Shown here one piece after another: positions 34,749 through 42,292 of a stretch of 64,000 nucleotides of DNA. This DNA comes from Streptomyces spongiicola. Lineage in GTDB: Bacteria > Actinomycetota > Actinomycetes > Streptomycetales > Streptomycetaceae. The notes under the pieces are model-generated. The model worked only from the letters and a program-made list of their open reading frames with translations. It was not told the origin of the DNA and made no database searches. A program made the translations under genes and the position numbers. Position 1 is the first letter of the stretch. Each line of letters starts with the position of its first letter. The DNA lies in assembly GCF_003122365.1 (NCBI RefSeq), contig NZ_CP029254.1:5357501-5421500 (forward strand), in the 5' to 3' direction.

Positions 34749-35189
34749 GTGGCAGTCAAGATCAAGCTGAAGCGTCTGGGCAAGATCCGTTCGCCTCACT
34801 ACCGCATCGTCGTCGCCGACTCCCGTACCCGCCGTGACGGCCGGGCCATCGAGGAGATCGGCCTGTACCACCCGACGTACAACCCGTCGCGCATCGAGGT
34901 CGACTCGGAGCGCGCCCAGTACTGGCTGTCCGTCGGCGCCCAGCCGACCGAGCCGGTCCTCGCGATCCTCAAGCTCACCGGCGACTGGCAGAAGCACAAG
35001 GGTCTGCCCGCCCCGGAGAAGCCGCTCCTCGTCCCGGCCACGAAGGAGGAGAAGCGCCGCTCCTTCGACGAGTTCGCCAAGGCTCTCGAGGGTGAAGAGG
35101 GCAAGGGTGAGGCCATCACCCAGAAGTCGAAGAAGACCGAGAAGAAGGCGGACGAGGCTGCGGCCGCCGCCGAGTCCACCGAGGCCTGA
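34749..35189 (+). CDS. rpsP: 30S ribosomal protein S16
   Basis: 146 aa starting at GTG 34749 (VAVKIKLKRLGKIRSPHYRI). The core S16 fold (YRIVVADSRTRRDGRAIEEI, GLYHPTYNPS) covers residues 1-90. An acidic/lysine-rich Ala-Glu tail of ~50 residues follows, typical of actinobacteria. It is first in the rpsP-KH-rimM-trmD operon, with 2 bp to the KH gene. Confidence 0.97.
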   Translation: MAVKIKLKRLGKIRSPHYRIVVADSRTRRDGRAIEEIGLYHPTYNPSRIEVDSERAQYWLSVGAQPTEPVLAILKLTGDWQKHKGLPAPEKPLLVPATKEEKRRSFDEFAKALEGEEGKGEAITQKSKKTEKKADEAAAAAESTEA

Positions 35190-35191
35190 GC

Positions 35192-35431
35192 ATGCTCGAG
35201 GAGGCTCTCGAGCACCTCGTGAAGGGCATCGTCGACAACCCCGAGGACGTGCAGGTCGCCTCACGCAACCTGCGTCGCGGCCGGGTGCTCGAGGTCCGGG
35301 TGCACCCCGACGATCTCGGTAAGGTGATCGGCCGCAACGGCCGCACCGCGCGCGCCCTGCGCACCGTCGTGGGCGCCATCGGCGGCCGTGGTATCCGGGT
35401 CGACCTCGTCGACGTGGACCAGGTCCGCTGA
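35192..35431 (+). CDS. KH-domain RNA-binding protein (KhpA type)
   Basis: A 79-aa single-KH protein: MLEEALEHLVKGIVDNPEDV, then the GxxG loop in DLGKVIGRNGRTARALRTVV. This small KH protein sits between rpsP and rimM in most actinobacteria and firmicutes (KhpA/YlqC). It likely acts as an RNA chaperone. It starts 2 bp after the rpsP stop. Confidence 0.93.
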   Translation: MLEEALEHLVKGIVDNPEDVQVASRNLRRGRVLEVRVHPDDLGKVIGRNGRTARALRTVVGAIGGRGIRVDLVDVDQVR

Positions 35432-35510
35432 ACAAGTTGATCACCGGCGCGGGCCGGGGAGGGCCGGTCGGCCCGCCCCGGCCCGTCGTCGTACGACAGG
35501 AGCTTTGAGC

Positions 35511-36068
35511 GTGCAGCTGGTAGTCGCGCGGATCGGCCGCGCCCACGGCATCAGGGGCGAGGTCACCGTCGAGGTGCGTACCGACGAGCCGGAACTGCGG
35601 CTCGCCCCCGGAGCCGTCCTGGCCACCGAACCGGCCTCCGCGGGCCCGCTGACCATCGAGACGGGACGGGTGCACAGCGGCCGGCTGCTGCTGCGCTTCG
35701 CAGGCGTCCGGGACCGCGGCGGCGCCGAGGCCCTGCGCAACACCCTGCTGATCGCCGAGATCGACCCGGAGGCCCTGCCGGAGGAGCCCGACGAGTACTA
35801 CGACCACCAGCTCATGGACCTGGACGTGGTGCTCGCGGACGGCACGGAGATCGGCCGGATCACGGAGATCTCCCATCTGCCGTCGCAGGACCTCTTCATC
35901 GTCGAGCGGCCCGACGGGAGCGAGGTCATGATCCCGTTCGTCGGGCAGATCGTCACCGAGATCGACCTGGCCGGGCAGAGGGTCGTCATCGACCCGCCTC
36001 CCGGCCTCGTCGACGACCGTGCGGAGACCGCCTCGCGGCGGGACGCGGACGCCGGGGACGGGAACTGA
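35511..36068 (+). CDS. rimM: 16S rRNA processing protein RimM
   Basis: 185 aa starting at GTG 35511 with AGGAG ten nt upstream. The N-terminal RimM domain shows VARIGRAHGIRGEVTVEV. The C-terminal PRC-barrel has YYDHQLMDLDVV, IGRITEISHLPSQDLFIVER and IPFVGQIVTEID. It assists 30S assembly by binding S19. Its stop codon overlaps the trmD start by one base. Confidence 0.96.
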   Translation: MQLVVARIGRAHGIRGEVTVEVRTDEPELRLAPGAVLATEPASAGPLTIETGRVHSGRLLLRFAGVRDRGGAEALRNTLLIAEIDPEALPEEPDEYYDHQLMDLDVVLADGTEIGRITEISHLPSQDLFIVERPDGSEVMIPFVGQIVTEIDLAGQRVVIDPPPGLVDDRAETASRRDADAGDGN

Positions 36069-36889
36069 TGCGGCTCGACGTCGTCACCATCTTCCCCGAG
36101 TACCTGGAGCCGCTGAACGTCTCCCTCGTGGGCAAGGCCCGGGCACGCGGGCAGCTCGACGTCCACGTCCACGACCTGCGGGACTGGACGTACGACCGGC
36201 ACGGCACCGTCGACGACACCCCTTACGGCGGCGGACCGGGCATGGTCATGAAGACCGGGCCCTGGGGCGAGGCACTGGACGAGGTCCTCGCCTCCGGCTA
36301 CGAGTCGGGCGCCCGCGCACCCGCCCTGGTGGTGCCGACCCCGAGCGGCCGCCCGTTCACCCAGGAACTCGCCGTCGAACTCTCCGAGCGCCCCTGGCTG
36401 GTCTTCACCCCGGCCCGCTACGAGGGCATCGACCGCCGCGTCGTCGACGAGTACGCGACCCGCATACCCGTCCACGAGGTCTCCATCGGCGACTACGTGC
36501 TGGCCGGGGGCGAGGCCGCCGTCCTCGTCATGACGGAGGCCGTCGCACGGCTGCTGCCCGGTGTCCTCGGCAACGCCGAATCCCACCGCGACGACTCCTT
36601 CGCGCCCGGCGCCATGGCCGACCTCCTGGAGGGGCCCGTCTACACCAAGCCGCCGCTCTGGCGCGGCCGCGGCGTCCCGGACGTGCTGCTCAGCGGCCAC
36701 CACGGCAGGATCGCCCGATGGCGCCGGGACGAGGCCTTCCGGCGGACCGCCCTGCACCGGCCTGACCTGATCGAGCGCTGCGACCCGTCCGCGTTCGACG
36801 GGAAGGACCGGGAGACCCTGTCCGTCCTTGGCTGGACGCCGTCCCCCGACGGCCGATTTTGGCGCAGGCCGCGGGCCGTGGAAGAATAG
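36068..36889 (+). CDS. trmD: tRNA (guanine-37-N1)-methyltransferase TrmD
   Basis: 273 aa of the SPOUT (deep trefoil knot) class. MRLDVVTIFPEYLEPLNVSL, YGGGPGMVMK, the knot segment RYEGIDRRVVDEYA and SIGDYVLAGGE identify it. It methylates G37 of tRNAs reading CNN codons and prevents frameshifting. It is translationally coupled to rimM. Confidence 0.97.
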   Translation: MRLDVVTIFPEYLEPLNVSLVGKARARGQLDVHVHDLRDWTYDRHGTVDDTPYGGGPGMVMKTGPWGEALDEVLASGYESGARAPALVVPTPSGRPFTQELAVELSERPWLVFTPARYEGIDRRVVDEYATRIPVHEVSIGDYVLAGGEAAVLVMTEAVARLLPGVLGNAESHRDDSFAPGAMADLLEGPVYTKPPLWRGRGVPDVLLSGHHGRIARWRRDEAFRRTALHRPDLIERCDPSAFDGKDRETLSVLGWTPSPDGRFWRRPRAVEE

Positions 36890-37020
36890 GCCGCTGCCGT
36901 TCGTCCGGCGTGCGCCCCTGCCACGGGGGGACACGACGCCCGCCCCGACGCCGCGGCTCCTCCGCCATCACCCCGGATACCGTCGATGACCTGTGGCATC
37001 GGCGAAGAAAGCAGACGAAC

Positions 37021-37371
37021 ATGTCGCATGTGCTCGACGCCGTCAACGCCGCCTCGCTGCGGACCGACCTCCCCGCCTTCCGCCCCGGTGACACCGTGAA
37101 CGTCCACGTCCGTGTCATCGAGGGCAACCGCTCCCGTATCCAGCAGTTCAAGGGCGTCGTCATCCGCCGCCAGGGTTCGGGCGTCAGCGAGACCTTCACG
37201 GTCCGCAAGGTCTCCTTCTCCGTCGGCGTCGAGCGCACCTTCCCGGTGCACAGCCCGATCTTCGAGAAGATCGAGCTGGTCACCCGCGGCGACGTCCGCC
37301 GGGCCAAGCTGTACTACCTTCGCGAGCTGCGCGGCAAGGCCGCGAAGATCAAGGAGAAGCGCGACAACTGA
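37021..37371 (+). CDS. rplS: 50S ribosomal protein L19
   Basis: 116 aa from ATG 37021, with AAGAAAG upstream. Sequence landmarks are FRPGDTVNVHVRVIEGNRSR, IQQFKGVVIRRQGSGVSETF, VRKVSFSVGVERTFPVHSP and LYYLRELRGKAAKIKEK. It is 131 bp after trmD, so it has space for its own leader or promoter. A short palindrome (TGAGCCGCGGCTCA) overlaps the stop codon. Confidence 0.98.
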   Translation: MSHVLDAVNAASLRTDLPAFRPGDTVNVHVRVIEGNRSRIQQFKGVVIRRQGSGVSETFTVRKVSFSVGVERTFPVHSPIFEKIELVTRGDVRRAKLYYLRELRGKAAKIKEKRDN

Positions 37372-37443
37372 GCCGCGGCTCACACCCGTGCCCTGCTGAG
37401 GCCTCATACGGTTCTTACGGCGGCCGGATAGCATCTGGCCCCG

Positions 37444-38211
37444 ATGGACACCGAAGCACTGCACACGGAGCGCGACCGCTCCTCCGCCCCCGGGACCGAC
37501 GGGTCCGGCGCCGGAGAGGGGTCGCGCTCCGTGTGCTTCCGGCGGCGGCCCGGCTGGCGGCGGGCCGCCGCCCTCGTCGGCGCCTGCGCCGTGTTCCTGC
37601 TGCTGCTCAGCCAGTTCGTGATGCAGCCGTTCCTGATCCCCAGCACCTCCATGCAGCCCGCCCTCGAGGTCGGCGACCGGGTGCTGGTGAACAAGCTGGC
37701 ATACCGCTTCGGCTCCGAGCCGAGGCGCGGTGACGTGGTCGTGTTCGACGGCGCCGGCTCCTTCGTGCCGGAGGACGCGGCGGGGAACCCCGTCAGTGCC
37801 GCCGCCCGGGAGGGCCTCTCCGCGCTGGGGCTCACGGAACCGTCCGACACCGATTTCGTCAAACGTGTGGTCGGCGTGGGCGGCGACCGCGTGGTCTGCT
37901 GCGACAAGGGGGGAAGGCTCGAGGTGAACGGCGTACCGGTCGACGAGAGCTACCTGTACGCCGGCGAGACCGCGTCGCACGTCCCCTTCGACATCGTGGT
38001 ACGGCAGGGGACCCTGTGGGTCATGGGCGACCACCGCAGCAGGTCGCGGGACTCCCGCGACCACCTGGGCGAGCCCGGCGGGGGCACGGTGCCCCTCGAC
38101 AGGGTGATCGGACGCGCGGACTGGATCGGCTGGCCGGCCGACCGCTGGTCCCCGCTGCCGCCGACCGGCGCCTTCGACCGCGTGACCGCGCCGGACGGCG
38201 CCCATGGGTAG
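37444..38211 (+). CDS. sipW: type I signal peptidase, first of four (SipW-like)
   Basis: A 255-aa S26A signal peptidase. After a ~40-residue cytoplasmic head comes a membrane anchor (AALVGACAVFLLLLSQFVMQ), then the catalytic Ser box FLIPSTSMQPAL, GDRVLVNKLAYRFG, and the catalytic Lys box FVKRVVGVGGDRV, with WVMGDHRSRSRDSRDH (box E). A 17-bp perfect inverted repeat lies within its first 31 codons. The start codon follows closely after a possible -10 (TAGCAT), so the leader may be very short. Four tandem lep genes after rplS match the S. lividans sipWXYZ cluster; the letter names are assigned by order. Confidence 0.92.
   Translation: MDTEALHTERDRSSAPGTDGSGAGEGSRSVCFRRRPGWRRAAALVGACAVFLLLLSQFVMQPFLIPSTSMQPALEVGDRVLVNKLAYRFGSEPRRGDVVVFDGAGSFVPEDAAGNPVSAAAREGLSALGLTEPSDTDFVKRVVGVGGDRVVCCDKGGRLEVNGVPVDESYLYAGETASHVPFDIVVRQGTLWVMGDHRSRSRDSRDHLGEPGGGTVPLDRVIGRADWIGWPADRWSPLPPTGAFDRVTAPDGAHG
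37461..37536 (+). promoter_or_regulatory. 17-bp inverted repeat inside the sipW 5' coding region
   Basis: GCACACGGAGCGCGACC (37461-37477) pairs perfectly with GGTCGCGCTCCGTGTGC (37520-37536) around a 42-nt loop. The first arm begins 17 nt after the start codon's first base, so in mRNA the hairpin would form right behind the initiating ribosome's footprint. Confidence 0.7.
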
Positions 38212-39310
38212 CCGCGGACGCCGCGCGAGCCACCGGGCCGACACCAGGTTGCCCACCGGCACCCGGCCCACCGACGGCGGCCGGACGCTCCCCGGACGCG
38301 CCGAGCGGCGCAGGCTCGCCAGGAAGGTCAGGAGACGGCGCCAGCGCTCGGCGGTCAAGGAGATCCCGATCCTGATCACGGTGGCGCTGATGATCGCCCT
38401 GGTGCTGAAGACGTTCCTGGTGCAGGCGTTCGTCATCCCCTCGGGCTCGATGGAGCAGACGATCCGCATCGACGACCGGGTACTGGTCGACAAGCTGACG
38501 CCCTGGTTCGGCTCCAGGCCCGAGCGCGGCGACGTCGTCGTCTTCAAGGACCCCGGCGGCTGGCTCCTGGACGAGCAGACGCCGCGGCCGGACGACCCGA
38601 TCGTCGTCAAGCAGGTCAAGGACGTACTGGCCTTCATCGGCCTGCTGCCGAGCGACGACGAGCAGGACCTGATCAAGCGGGTCGTCGCGGTGGGCGGCGA
38701 CTCGGTGAGGTGCTGCGACCAGGAGGGCAGGGTCACGGTCAACGACGTCCCGTTGGACGAGCCGTATCTGCGCCCCGGCAACGCCCCCTCGAAGCTGCCG
38801 TTCGACGTGCAGGTCCCCGAGGGCCGGCTCTTCGTGATGGGCGACCACCGGTCGAACTCGGCCGACTCCCGGTTCCACCTCGACGAGGAGTACAGCGGCA
38901 CCGTCTCCGAGGAGGAGGTCGTCGGACGCGCCGTGGTCATCGCCTGGCCGCTCGACCACTGGAGCGGACTGGAGGAGAGGGGAACGTACACCTCGGTCCC
39001 CGATGCGCGCGCCGGGGCGGCCGCCGCTGGTGGGCCGTCGCATAGTGTGTCCTCCCGGGATCACAAAGGAGTGGTCCTGCTCCCGAGCCCTGCGGAACTC
39101 CCGCTCGTTATGGGAGTGGTGGGCCTGCGCCGTCTCGGGCGCGGGCGGTCGCACGGAGTGAGGAGTGGATGTGGGGGATTTGGCGGTGGGCGCACGTTCC
39201 GGACACGAGGAGCCCGAGGAGCGGCCCGAGCGGGACGCGAGGCCTTCCCCCGGTTCCGGCAGCTCCGGCGGCCTTCCCCCACAGGGCGACGGCGGTTCGG
39301 GAGACGGTGA
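38204..39310 (+). CDS. sipX: type I signal peptidase, second of four (SipX-like), long C-terminal tail
   Basis: A 368-aa S26A peptidase overlapping sipW by 8 bp. Anchor EIPILITVALMIALVLKTFL, Ser box VIPSGSMEQTI, DDRVLVDKLTPWFG, Lys box LIKRVVAVGGDSV, and RLFVMGDHRSNSADSRFH are present. After the catalytic core (about residue 265) come ~100 residues, including a possible second membrane segment (LPSPAELPLVMGVVGLRRLG) and an Arg-rich end. The last 146 bp overlap the start of the next signal peptidase gene in another frame. Confidence 0.9.
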   Translation: MGSRGRRASHRADTRLPTGTRPTDGGRTLPGRAERRRLARKVRRRRQRSAVKEIPILITVALMIALVLKTFLVQAFVIPSGSMEQTIRIDDRVLVDKLTPWFGSRPERGDVVVFKDPGGWLLDEQTPRPDDPIVVKQVKDVLAFIGLLPSDDEQDLIKRVVAVGGDSVRCCDQEGRVTVNDVPLDEPYLRPGNAPSKLPFDVQVPEGRLFVMGDHRSNSADSRFHLDEEYSGTVSEEEVVGRAVVIAWPLDHWSGLEERGTYTSVPDARAGAAAAGGPSHSVSSRDHKGVVLLPSPAELPLVMGVVGLRRLGRGRSHGVRSGCGGFGGGRTFRTRGARGAARAGREAFPRFRQLRRPSPTGRRRFGRR

Positions 39311-40121
39311 GGCGGCGGACGGCGGCGGCTCGTCCGGTACCGGCGCGGCCGGGCAGCGGTCCTTCTGGAAGGAACTGCCGCTGCTGGTCGGCATCGCGCT
39401 GGTGCTGGCGCTGCTGATCAAGACCTTCCTGGTGCAGGCGTTCTCGATCCCGTCCGACTCGATGATGAACACGCTGCAGCGCGGCGACCGGGTGCTCGTC
39501 GACAAGCTGACGCCCTGGTTCGGCTCCGAGCCCGAACGCGGCGAGGTCGTGGTCTTCCACGACCCGGGCGGTTGGCTGGACGACACCCACACCCCCGAGC
39601 CCAACCTGGTGCAGCGGTTCTTGAGCTTCATCGGCCTGATGCCGTCGTCGGAGCAGAAGGACCTGATCAAACGCGTGATCGCGGTCGGCGGTGACACCGT
39701 CTCCTGCAAGAAGGGGGGCAAGGTCATGATCAACGGCAAGGCCCTGGACGAGACGTCGTACATCCGCCCGGGAAGCACGCCCTGCGACGACAAGCCGTTC
39801 GGTCCGATCCGGGTGCCCGAGGGCCGGATCTGGGTGATGGGCGACAACCGGGACAACTCCCTGGACTCCCGCTACCACCAGGAACTGCCCTACAACGGCA
39901 CGGTCAGCAACGAGGACGTCGTGGGGCGGGCCGTGGTGGTGGCCTGGCCGTTCGACCGCTGGTCCACGCTGCCCGTTCCGGACACCTTCGACCAGCCGGG
40001 GCTGAACTCGGCGGCGCCGGTCGGGGGGACCGCGGTGCCCGGCGCACTGGCCGCGGCGGGCGTGCTGCCGACCGTGCTCGTCCGCCGCAGGAGGCTGACC
40101 GGCGGGCGAACCGGCCGGTAG
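39165..40121 (+). CDS. sipY: type I signal peptidase, third of four (SipY-like)
   Basis: A 318-aa S26A peptidase from GTG 39165; GTG 39171, with GAGGAG better spaced, is an alternative. A Gly/Ser/Glu-rich ~65-residue cytoplasmic head precedes the anchor ELPLLVGIALVLALLIKTFL. Ser box SIPSDSMMNTL, DRVLVDKLTPWFGSEPERGE, Lys box LIKRVIAVGGDTV, and RIWVMGDNRDNSLDSRYH are present. A C-terminal hydrophobic stretch (AVPGALAAAGVLPTVLV) ends in RRRR. It overlaps the sipX tail. Confidence 0.92.
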   Translation: MDVGDLAVGARSGHEEPEERPERDARPSPGSGSSGGLPPQGDGGSGDGEAADGGGSSGTGAAGQRSFWKELPLLVGIALVLALLIKTFLVQAFSIPSDSMMNTLQRGDRVLVDKLTPWFGSEPERGEVVVFHDPGGWLDDTHTPEPNLVQRFLSFIGLMPSSEQKDLIKRVIAVGGDTVSCKKGGKVMINGKALDETSYIRPGSTPCDDKPFGPIRVPEGRIWVMGDNRDNSLDSRYHQELPYNGTVSNEDVVGRAVVVAWPFDRWSTLPVPDTFDQPGLNSAAPVGGTAVPGALAAAGVLPTVLVRRRRLTGGRTGR

Positions 40122-40172
40122 GGTGCCGCTCGGATCAGCGATCGCCGGTCCCGGGAGGAGGGGAGCGCTGCG

Positions 40173-40916
40173 ATGAGCGGAACAGGACGTACGGACCGCG
40201 GCCGCCGCCTCGGCGGTGTGCTGTCGGGGCTCGCCGTCGCCGTCGGCTGTGTGCTCTTCCTCGGCGGCTTCGTCTGGGGGGCGCTGCTCTACCAGCCGTA
40301 CACGGTGCCGACGGACTCGATGTCCCCGACCGTGGCGCCTGGGGACCGGGTGCTCGCGCAGCGGATCGACGGCTCCGAGGTCCGGCGCGGGGACGTCGTC
40401 GTCTTCACCGACCGCGTGTGGGGCGACGCCCCGATGGTGAAGCGCGTGGTCGGGACCGGCGGGGACGAGATCGCCTGCTGCGGCACCGACGGCCGGCTGA
40501 CCGTCAACGGCAGGGCCGTCGAGGAACCGTACCTGCGCGGCGACGGGCCCGCTTCACCGATCGGCTTCACCGTCTCGGTGCCCGAGGGGAAGCTCTTCCT
40601 CCTCGGCGACGAGCGCAGGAACTCCGTGGACTCCCGGTCCCACCTTCAGGAGGCCGGCCGGGGCACGGTGCCGGCGGGATCCGTCAGCGCCCGGCTGGAC
40701 GCCGTCGCCTGGCCTCCCGGCGGATTCCTGGAACGGCCGCGGAGCTTCGCCGCACTGCCGGGAGGAGTCTCCGAGCCGGGGCCCATCCGGCCGGTTCTGG
40801 TGTCGGTGCTGCTCGGTGCCGTGCTGATCCTCGGCGGCGCAGCCTGGGGACCGCTCGCCGGGCTCGCCGCACGGCGGCGGGCCACCGGGCGGAGCGGGGC
40901 GGCCGCCGATGCCTGA
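40173..40916 (+). CDS. sipZ: type I signal peptidase, fourth of four (SipZ-like)
   Basis: A 247-aa S26A peptidase with GGAGGAGGGG upstream of ATG 40173. N-terminal anchor GVLSGLAVAVGCVLFLGGFV; Ser box TVPTDSMSPTV; GDRVLAQRID; Lys box MVKRVVGTGGDEI; LFLLGDERRNSVDSRSH. A second anchor (LVSVLLGAVLILGGAAWGPL) lies at the C-terminus. It overlaps the NUDIX gene by 8 bp. Confidence 0.92.
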   Translation: MSGTGRTDRGRRLGGVLSGLAVAVGCVLFLGGFVWGALLYQPYTVPTDSMSPTVAPGDRVLAQRIDGSEVRRGDVVVFTDRVWGDAPMVKRVVGTGGDEIACCGTDGRLTVNGRAVEEPYLRGDGPASPIGFTVSVPEGKLFLLGDERRNSVDSRSHLQEAGRGTVPAGSVSARLDAVAWPPGGFLERPRSFAALPGGVSEPGPIRPVLVSVLLGAVLILGGAAWGPLAGLAARRRATGRSGAAADA

Positions 40917-41442
40917 GGAACCCGGGGGCCCCGGGGCACCCGGGACGGCCGCGGACGGACCCGCGCTGCGCCGGGTCTCCCGGGTGATCCTGCTCGATCC
41001 CGACGACCGCGTGCTGCTGCTGCACGGCTTCGAGCCGGACGACCCGGACCGCGACTGGTGGTTCACACCCGGTGGCGGGGTCGAGGGCACGGAGTCCCGG
41101 GAACGGGCAGCGCTGCGCGAACTGGCCGAGGAGACGGGGATCACCGCAGCCGAACTGGGGCCGGTGGTCTGGCAGCGGCAGTGCTCCTTCCCGTTCGACG
41201 GCCGCCGCTGGAACCAGGACGAGTGGTACTACCTGGCGCGTACCCGGCAGACGGCGACCAGCATGACGGGGCTGACCCGGCTGGAGCGGCGCAGTGTCGC
41301 CGGGCTGAGGTGGTGGACCTGCTCCGAACTGTCCGCGGCCCGTGAGACGGTGTACCCGACCAGGCTCGCCGAGCTGCTGCGTACGCTGCTCGACGAGGGG
41401 CCTCCGAGTGCGCCTGTGGTCCTGGCCCGGGAAGTCGCCTGA
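40909..41442 (+). CDS. NUDIX hydrolase
   Basis: 177 aa. The NUDIX box GGGVEGTESRERAALRELAE with its continuation ETGI (pattern GX5EX7REUXEEXGU) is intact, with the strand RVILLDPDDRVLLLHGFEPD before it. It pyrophosphorolyses a nucleoside-diphosphate-linked substrate, not identifiable here. It overlaps sipZ and is conserved at this locus in streptomycetes. Confidence 0.92.
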   Translation: MPEEPGGPGAPGTAADGPALRRVSRVILLDPDDRVLLLHGFEPDDPDRDWWFTPGGGVEGTESRERAALRELAEETGITAAELGPVVWQRQCSFPFDGRRWNQDEWYYLARTRQTATSMTGLTRLERRSVAGLRWWTCSELSAARETVYPTRLAELLRTLLDEGPPSAPVVLAREVA

Positions 41443-41498
41443 GGACGCGGGGGCCGGCGCACAATAGGGGGGGACGCACGGCTGAAGGGGAACATGCC

Positions 41499-41807
41499 AT
41501 GAGCGCCGAGGACCTCGAGAAGTACGAGACCGAGATGGAGCTGAAGCTCTACCGGGAGTACCGCGACGTCGTCGGCCTGTTCAAGTACGTGATCGAGACC
41601 GAGCGTCGCTTCTACCTCACCAATGACTACGAGATGCAGGTGCACTCGGTGCAGGGTGAGGTCTTCTTCGAGGTCTCCATGGCAGACGCCTGGGTGTGGG
41701 ACATGTACCGGCCCGCCAGGTTCGTGAAGCAGGTCCGGGTGCTCACGTTCAAGGACGTGAACATCGAGGAGCTGAACAAGAGCGATCTGGAGCTTCCCCA
41801 GGGCTGA
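41499..41807 (+). CDS. DUF2469 family protein
   Basis: A 102-aa acidic protein, very conserved in actinobacteria, starting MSAEDLEKYETEMELKLYRE with RYFYLTNDYEMQVHSVQG-like sequence (RRFYLTNDYEMQVHSVQGEV) and MADAWVWDMYRPARFVKQVR. The function is unknown. The position between the signal peptidase/NUDIX genes and yraN is the usual one. Confidence 0.93.
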   Translation: MSAEDLEKYETEMELKLYREYRDVVGLFKYVIETERRFYLTNDYEMQVHSVQGEVFFEVSMADAWVWDMYRPARFVKQVRVLTFKDVNIEELNKSDLELPQG

Positions 41808-41911
41808 CCATCCGAACGGGTGGCGCGGTTTTCCACAGCGAGGCGGTTGTCCACCAAGATCCACCCGCTGGGGCCGCTCGCGTCAGAGTCGGTGCCGGAG
41901 GTGGTGCCGAG

Positions 41912-42292
41912 ATGAACGCGACGGGGGCACTGGGGCGGTACGGCGAGGAGCTGGCGGCCCGGCGGCTGGCAGCGAGCGGGATGTCCGTGCTCGCCAGGAA
42001 CTGGCGATGCGGACGGGCCGGCGAGATCGACATCGTCGCCCGGGACGGCGACACGGTGGTCGTGTGCGAGGTCAAGACGCGCAGGGGCGGTCCGGCGGGG
42101 CGGGCGCCCTTCGAGCATCCGATGGCCGCGATCACCACGGCCAAGGCGGACCGCCTCAGACACCTGGCCGCATGCTGGCTGGAATCCCATGAGGGGCCAC
42201 CGCCCCGGGGCGGGGTGCGGATCGATCTCGTGGCGGTGCTGCTTCCCCGGCGGGGCGCTCCCCGGGTCGAGCACGTGACGGGGGTGGCCTGA
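41912..42292 (+). CDS. YraN (UPF0102) family putative endonuclease
   Basis: 126 aa. LGRYGEELAARRLAASGMSV, the restriction-endonuclease-like core GEIDIVARDGDTVVVCEVKT (D...ExK) and ITTAKADRLRHLAACWL match UPF0102. It lies upstream of comM-like yifB and dprA, suggesting a shared role in DNA processing, but the activity is not established for the family. It overlaps yifB by one base. Confidence 0.92.
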   Translation: MNATGALGRYGEELAARRLAASGMSVLARNWRCGRAGEIDIVARDGDTVVVCEVKTRRGGPAGRAPFEHPMAAITTAKADRLRHLAACWLESHEGPPPRGGVRIDLVAVLLPRRGAPRVEHVTGVA

